Positions 13,611 through 17,950 of a DNA stretch of 17,950 bases are shown in pieces. Position 1 is the stretch's first letter. The number at the start of each line of letters is the position of its first letter. The DNA is taken from positions 1 through 17,950 of the forward strand of contig DFHP01000006.1 of assembly GCA_002371335.1 (NCBI GenBank). Direction: 5' to 3'. Under the pieces are notes generated by a model. That model did no database searches and was not told the origin of the DNA. It saw nothing but the letters and a program-made list of their open reading frames with translations. The translations under genes and the position numbers were made by a program. Origin of the DNA: Eubacterium sp. UBA3720. GTDB lineage: Bacteria; Bacillota; Clostridia; Lachnospirales; Lachnospiraceae.

Positions 13611-14669
13611 ATGGGAAATTGGGAGAATAATATCAGAAAGGTGATCCCGTATACGCCGGGCGAACAGCCGGATCAGCCGGATATGATAAAACTGAATACG
13701 AACGAAAATCCATACCCGCCTTCACCGATGGTGGATAAGGCTATGCGGGAGCTGGATCCTGACACGATGCGTCTTTATCCGGACCCGACAGCAGGCGAGC
13801 TGGTAAACGCGATCGCCGGGTATTATAACGTAAAGCCGGAACAGGTATTTGTGGGCGTTGGTTCCGATGATGTGCTCGCGATGGCGTTCCTTACATATTT
13901 TAATTCTGGTAAACCGATTTTGTTTCCGGATATCACATATTCTTTTTATGATGTATGGGCCGATACTTTCAGGATACCGTACAGACAGATCCCTTTGAAG
14001 GAAGATTTTTCGATCGATCCGGAGGATTATAAGACCGAAAACGGCGGAATTATTTTTCCAAATCCGAATGCGCCGACCGGTGAAACGGTTCCGGTCGAGG
14101 CAATCGAGGACATTGTGAGATCAAATCCTGATGTGGTAGTGATCATCGATGAGGCTTACGTGGATTTCGGTACAGAGAGCGCGCTTCCCCTGATAGAGAA
14201 ATATGATAATCTGCTGGTGGTGCAGACATTTTCAAAATCCCGCTCCATGGCAGGCATGCGCGTCGGCTTCTGTTTCGGAAACGAAAAGCTGATATCCTTC
14301 CTTTCTGACGTGAAGTATTCCTTCAATTCCTACACAATGAACAGAACTTCGATCAAAATGGGAGCAGCGGCCATAAAGGATGACGCGTACTTCCGCAAGA
14401 CGTGCCGGCAGATCATTGAAACAAGAGAATGGACCAAAAAGGAGCTTGCGAAGCTGGGCTTTGTTTTCGGAGATTCAAAAGCAAATTTTGTTTTTGCGAA
14501 GCACAGTTCTGCCGCGGCGTCGGAGATTTTTGCGGAGCTCAGAAAGAAACATATTTACGTGAGATATTTTAACAAACCCCGGATAGATAATTATCTGCGG
14601 ATAACCATCGGAACGCAGGAAGAGATGATGAGACTGATGGAAGCGCTTCGGGAGATAGTCGGTACGTGA
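13611..14669 (+). CDS. hisC: Histidinol-phosphate aminotransferase
   Basis: From ATG 13611 this is a 352-residue fold-type I PLP enzyme that converts imidazole-acetol phosphate and glutamate to histidinol phosphate; relatives also act on aromatic amino acids. Seen motifs: KLNTNENPYPPSP near 27-39, VGVGSDD (81-87) for cofactor phosphate, NPNAPTG (151-157), IIDEAYVDF (178-186) with D180 and Y183 at the cofactor ring, TFSKS with the Schiff-base lysine K209, and SMAGMRVGF with the substrate-carboxylate arginine R217. All key residues are present. No other his genes lie nearby, so it may be a second, broad-range copy or part of a dispersed pathway. The start is set by AGGAGA 8 bp upstream. Confidence 0.9.
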   Translation: MGNWENNIRKVIPYTPGEQPDQPDMIKLNTNENPYPPSPMVDKAMRELDPDTMRLYPDPTAGELVNAIAGYYNVKPEQVFVGVGSDDVLAMAFLTYFNSGKPILFPDITYSFYDVWADTFRIPYRQIPLKEDFSIDPEDYKTENGGIIFPNPNAPTGETVPVEAIEDIVRSNPDVVVIIDEAYVDFGTESALPLIEKYDNLLVVQTFSKSRSMAGMRVGFCFGNEKLISFLSDVKYSFNSYTMNRTSIKMGAAAIKDDAYFRKTCRQIIETREWTKKELAKLGFVFGDSKANFVFAKHSSAAASEIFAELRKKHIYVRYFNKPRIDNYLRITIGTQEEMMRLMEALREIVGT

Positions 14670-14813
14670 GATGTGCTTAGGGAGACGGCAGGACCGCAGG
14701 ATGTAAGATCTTCCGCTCATATGGAGTTTAGTAATACCTGTGAAGATCGCGCGAATACATAGCAGTTCTTTGTAAGAAAGCCGTTTGAATAATAAAGAAA
14801 AGGTTAAATAATA

Positions 14814-15680
14814 ATGGAAAATGAGTTGAAATTTGCCGTTCTGATCGACGCGGATAACGTTTCCGATAAATATATAAAGATTATTCTGGATGAGACGGCG
14901 AATAACGGAGTGGCTACATATAAAAGAATCTACGGCGACTGGACCAGTACGCGGATGAATTCCTGGAAGAGCGTTCTTTTGGACAATTCGATCATTCCGA
15001 TGCAGCAGTACAGTTATACTACGGGAAAGAACGCCACAGATTCGGCAATGATCATTGACGCGATGGATATTTTGTATTCAGGGACAGTGAATGGATTCTG
15101 CATTGTTTCTTCAGACAGTGATTTTACCCGTCTGGTGGCCCGTCTGAGGGAATCGGGAATGCAGGTGATCGGCATGGGCGAGAGCAAAACGCCCCAGCCT
15201 TTTATTTCGGCCTGCAATCAGTTTAAATATCTGGATCTGCTTTACGAGCAGGCTCAGGAGGCTATGGCAAACGAAAAAGCCGAAGCGGAGGAAGCGGAGG
15301 CAGAGGAACATCAGAAAGAAATGAACGGGGAGGAAGCCCCCGAGGAAACCGCCAGTCCCGCGGGCAGCCGGGGAAAAGCCCGGAGCGGAAAAGAAAAAGA
15401 CAGGGATAAAGAACGAGCTAAGAATAAAAGGCAGAGAGATCTGCGCAAGGTGAAAAGAACGATCAATGATATCATAGATAAGTTTTCCGATGAGGATGAC
15501 TGGATCTTTTCGGGCAAGCTGGGAGATCAGCTCAGCAAAAGGCTTCCGGACTTTGATGTCAGGAACTATGGATATTCGAAGTTTACGCCTTTTATAAAAT
15601 CCCTTGGAGATTATGAGACAAATACTCTTCCGGACAGCAATAACCAGAAACAGATCTATGTACGGCTGAAGAAAAGATAA
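14814..15680 (+). CDS. NYN-domain (LabA/PIN-like) putative RNase with a C-terminal LOTUS-like domain
   Basis: This 288-residue protein starts with a NYN/PIN-like nuclease domain (about 5-150). Acidic residues expected at the metal site are all visible: D12 and D14 (LIDADN), D76 (NATDSAMIIDAMD) and D101/D103 (VSSDSDFTRL). A highly charged, low-complexity linker of Glu/Ala and then Lys/Arg (about 155-212) follows. The last 75 residues (VKRTINDIIDKFSDEDDWI to the end, with GYSKFTPFIKS) resemble an OST-HTH/LOTUS domain, a winged-helix RNA-binding fold that often follows NYN. It likely cuts or handles structured RNA. AGAAAAGG precedes the ATG. It ends 18 bp before dapF, so the two are probably cotranscribed, without an obvious functional link. 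Domain calls are by eye. Confidence 0.8.
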   Translation: MENELKFAVLIDADNVSDKYIKIILDETANNGVATYKRIYGDWTSTRMNSWKSVLLDNSIIPMQQYSYTTGKNATDSAMIIDAMDILYSGTVNGFCIVSSDSDFTRLVARLRESGMQVIGMGESKTPQPFISACNQFKYLDLLYEQAQEAMANEKAEAEEAEAEEHQKEMNGEEAPEETASPAGSRGKARSGKEKDRDKERAKNKRQRDLRKVKRTINDIIDKFSDEDDWIFSGKLGDQLSKRLPDFDVRNYGYSKFTPFIKSLGDYETNTLPDSNNQKQIYVRLKKR

Positions 15681-15698
15681 AACAGGAGGTCGGGGAAA

Positions 15699-16535
15699 AT
15701 GAAGTTTACGAAAATGCATGGATGCGGGAATGACTATGTTTATGTCAATGCGATCGATCAGAAGGTAGAGGATCCGGCAAAAATTGCCGTTATGGTGAGC
15801 GACAGGCATTTTGGCATCGGATCAGACGGATTAATCCTGATCAAGGCGTCTGATAAGGCGGATTTTGAAATGCAGATGTTTAACGCTGACGGATCCGAGG
15901 GAGCTATGTGCGGCAACGGCATCCGCTGCGTGGGAAAGTATGTTTATGATTTTGGCCTGACGGACAAGACGCAGATAAAGGTAAACACGAAGAGCGGAGT
16001 CAAAATATTGGACCTGAAAGTGGAAGAGGGAAAGGTATCGGCTGTCAGAGTCAATATGGGCGAACCGGTCTTTGAAGCGGAAAAGATTCCGGTAATCTCC
16101 CGCACCCCGCAGGTGATCGACCTTCCGCTGACGGTGGACGGAGCGATCTACAGATGTACAGCAGTATCCATGGGAAATCCTCACTGCGTCACTTTTATCG
16201 GCAATGTGGATAATCTGGAGATCGACAAGATAGGACCGAAATTTGAGAATCATACGGCTTTTCCTGACCGTGTGAACACAGAGTTTATTAAGCTGATCGA
16301 TGATCATACGATCCAGATGCGTGTCTGGGAGCGGGGATCGGGAGAAACTCTCGCATGCGGAACAGGCGCATGCGCGTCTGCGGTGGCTGCTATTTTGACA
16401 GAAAAGGTCAAAGGAAATAAGGTGACGGTAAAGCTGCTTGGAGGCACGCTTGAAATAGAATGGGACCGCGAATCCAATCAGGTCTATCTGATGGGACCCG
16501 CGACAACGGTATTTAACGGAGAAATCGACATCTGA
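15699..16535 (+). CDS. dapF: Diaminopimelate epimerase
   Basis: This 278-residue cytoplasmic enzyme turns LL- into meso-diaminopimelate, the last step before lysine and a cross-link residue for peptidoglycan. It starts with the signature MHGCGNDYVYV and carries both active-site cysteines: C71 in MCGNGIRCVGKY and C220 in ACGTGACAS. Other conserved parts are GSDGLI, FNADGSEGAMCGNG, MGNPHCV and RVWERGSGET. Length is normal for the family. AGGAGGTC lies about 9 bp before ATG 15699. It follows the NYN gene at 18 bp and is closed by a bidirectional terminator at 16561-16624. Confidence 0.97.
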   Translation: MKFTKMHGCGNDYVYVNAIDQKVEDPAKIAVMVSDRHFGIGSDGLILIKASDKADFEMQMFNADGSEGAMCGNGIRCVGKYVYDFGLTDKTQIKVNTKSGVKILDLKVEEGKVSAVRVNMGEPVFEAEKIPVISRTPQVIDLPLTVDGAIYRCTAVSMGNPHCVTFIGNVDNLEIDKIGPKFENHTAFPDRVNTEFIKLIDDHTIQMRVWERGSGETLACGTGACASAVAAILTEKVKGNKVTVKLLGGTLEIEWDRESNQVYLMGPATTVFNGEIDI

Positions 16536-16560
16536 TCAATCTGAATGCATACTCCGAAAT

Positions 16561-16624
16561 AAAAAGCACCTCTTCCAAAGGGGATATCCGCAGAGCGGGT
16601 GTTTCCGATGGAATGGTGCTTTTT
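16561..16624. terminator. Bidirectional terminator between dapF and the rhodanese-TtcA gene
   Basis: AAAAAGCACC (16561-16570) pairs with GGTGCTTTTT (16615-16624), extended inside by TTCCA/TGGAA. A-rich and T-rich flanks serve both convergent transcripts. Confidence 0.85.
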
Positions 16625-16661
16625 GTGTTGTTATGAAAAAATACTACTGTTTTCGAAGGAT

Positions 16662-17906
16662 TCAGACTTCGCTTCCGGTTTCGTAAGAATCGAGAAAGCT
16701 GTGTTTTACGCCATCTTTTTTATAGCCGAGGACAGCGTTCAGATGAATGTTTTCCATGCTGCGGAGCAGGTTTGTCTCCACATGGGGATTTGTCTCCTTC
16801 AGTTTTGCGATCAGACGCTTCACCTCGAGTCGTTTAGAACCGGAATCGCCGGTGGCGCCCGGATTGCTTTCGTCTACGGAACAGGTATCCGTGAAACGGC
16901 ACGCGCATCTTATAAAAGTAAGTCCGTTATGATCACGCCAACGTTTTACGTCTGCCTCCCGGATGTAATACATGGGGCGGATCAGCTCCATTCCTTCGAA
17001 ATTCGTGCTGTGAAGTTTCGGCATCATGGTCTGTGTCTGCCCGCTGTATAAAATACTCATGAGAGTGGTCTCGATGACATCGTCAAAGTGATGGCCGAGG
17101 GCGATCTTATTGCAGCCAAGCTCTTTTGCCTTGCTGTAAAGATATCCCCGCCGCATTCGGGCACACAGGTAGCAGGGAGATTTTTCAATGTTATATACCG
17201 CGTCAAAAATATCAGACTCAAACATGGTGATCGGAATGTTCAGAAGCTTTGCGTTGTTCAGGATCATCTGCAGTGTAACGTCTGTATATCCGGGATTCAT
17301 GACCAGGAATGTCAGATCAAAGTTAAATTTGTTTCGCCGCTTTAATTCCTGGAAGCATTTTGCCATAAGCATGGAATCCTTTCCGCCGGAAATGCATACC
17401 GCGATCCGGTCGCCCTCCTGTATCAGCTCATAATCATTGATGGCGCGGACGAAACGGCTCATAATCTCCTTTTTGAATTTTTTTCGAAGGCTCTTTTCGA
17501 TCTCATCCAGACGCGTGCGGTCATCTGCGTCCTGCTGCATGACCTGCACGAGCCACCGGCCGTAGCCGCCTTCAAGATTGGCTGCGTTATAGCCCTGTGC
17601 GTTCAGAGTTTTTGCGGCTTCAAGGCTCAGCACTCCAAACATACAGTATAGGATAATTTTTTTGTCTTTCGGAAGATCGTGGTTTCCGGAAAGCAGATCT
17701 TCGCGGGATATTCGCCGGGAACCGGGGATGTTTCCCATGGAAAAAGAGCTTTCGTCGCGGACATCGATCAGCAGATGATCCTGCGGATCCAGCTGCGAAA
17801 GAGCGGCGGGACTGATGGAAATCGTTTCATCCGGGCCGCTTTCCGGATAAGGCCGTAAGGTTTTTTCTATATCTAATGAGGCGTTTTTTTTAATTAATTC
17901 AGACAT
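16662..17906 (-). CDS. Rhodanese domain fused to a TtcA-like tRNA 2-thiolation enzyme
   Basis: From ATG 17906 the protein has 414 residues. Residues about 30-118 are a rhodanese domain: LLIDVRDESSFSMGNIPGS, then YCMFGVLSLEAA with the sulfur-carrying C88, and NLEGGYGRW. Residues about 135-400 are a PP-loop ATPase of the TtcA type: ISGGKDSM (173 onward), GHHFDDVIETTLMS, and cysteines C235 and C238 (CYLC) plus C324/C326 (CAC) and C332 that could hold the 4Fe-4S cluster. TtcA makes 2-thiocytidine at tRNA position 32; the fused rhodanese could pass sulfur directly, as in ThiI-rhodanese fusions. GTG 17912 is also in frame, but GGAG overlaps it, so ATG 17906 is preferred. tRNA target is inferred. 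Confidence 0.85.
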   Translation of the reverse strand: MSELIKKNASLDIEKTLRPYPESGPDETISISPAALSQLDPQDHLLIDVRDESSFSMGNIPGSRRISREDLLSGNHDLPKDKKIILYCMFGVLSLEAAKTLNAQGYNAANLEGGYGRWLVQVMQQDADDRTRLDEIEKSLRKKFKKEIMSRFVRAINDYELIQEGDRIAVCISGGKDSMLMAKCFQELKRRNKFNFDLTFLVMNPGYTDVTLQMILNNAKLLNIPITMFESDIFDAVYNIEKSPCYLCARMRRGYLYSKAKELGCNKIALGHHFDDVIETTLMSILYSGQTQTMMPKLHSTNFEGMELIRPMYYIREADVKRWRDHNGLTFIRCACRFTDTCSVDESNPGATGDSGSKRLEVKRLIAKLKETNPHVETNLLRSMENIHLNAVLGYKKDGVKHSFLDSYETGSEV

Positions 17907-17911
17907 ATTCA

Positions 17912-17917
17912 CTCCAA
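17912..17917 (-). promoter_or_regulatory. Ribosome binding site that decides the rhodanese-TtcA start
   Basis: TTGGAG on the minus strand ends 5 bp before ATG 17906 and overlaps the alternative GTG 17912, which it therefore cannot serve. Confidence 0.65.
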
Positions 17918-17950
17918 TCTCCGAAAATGAAACCGGGGACGGAGTTTCGT

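Noticed and set aside
13534..13644. 36-codon Arg/Tyr-rich frame after AGAGGA, overlapping the hisC start
   Set aside because: It has a fair ribosome site but no histidine codons, so it is not a his attenuator peptide, and it overlaps hisC out of frame. Most likely chance.
15111..15809. 232-residue minus-strand frame opposite the NYN and dapF genes
   Set aside because: It is antisense to two well-supported genes and has no recognisable motif.

Overview
The window looks like chromosomal DNA of a moderate-GC, low-spacer Firmicute, most likely an anaerobic gut clostridium (Lachnospiraceae-like). This is inferred from AGGAGG-type ribosome sites, sigma-A promoters, a split TrkA/TrkH potassium system, an AraC/GH36 sugar cassette and a TtcA-like enzyme. 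No rRNA, tRNA, CRISPR array or transposase gene was seen.

Layout. 1-145: C-terminal end of an unidentified protein, then a palindromic terminator. 189-369: a structured repeat element (copy 1). 489-3191: a two-gene sugar cassette (AraC-type regulator, then a GH36 alpha-galactosidase-like hydrolase) ending in 33-bp tandem repeats and a bidirectional terminator. 3381-9640: an envelope system made of a secreted heptad-repeat protein and an MMPL/RND membrane protein on the minus strand, with a divergent TetR-type regulator. The MMPL promoter is a near-consensus sigma-A site overlapped by an inverted repeat that fits a TetR operator. Copies 2 and 3 of the structured element lie in the two long gaps of this system. 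9770-10390: a Nudix hydrolase. 10545-13387: the trkA-trkH potassium uptake operon behind a good promoter. 13611-14669: a stand-alone hisC. 14814-16535: a NYN nuclease with a probable LOTUS-like tail, followed 18 bp later by dapF. 16662-17906 (minus): a rhodanese-TtcA fusion, separated from dapF by a bidirectional terminator.

The least ordinary feature is the structured element family. Its three copies differ almost everywhere in sequence, but each has a two-part stem with a one-sided bulge of 7-10 nt containing GGAA, a CTCCG box upstream of it, and a C4/G4 hairpin reminiscent of IS200/IS605 ends. The outer and inner stem sequences change between copies while pairing is kept. Copy 3 also supplies the last 14 codons and the stop of the MMPL gene. 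Second is the regulated pair of an MMPL transporter and a secreted xxxLxxG heptad protein. I could not search databases, so family names rest on motifs read by eye.
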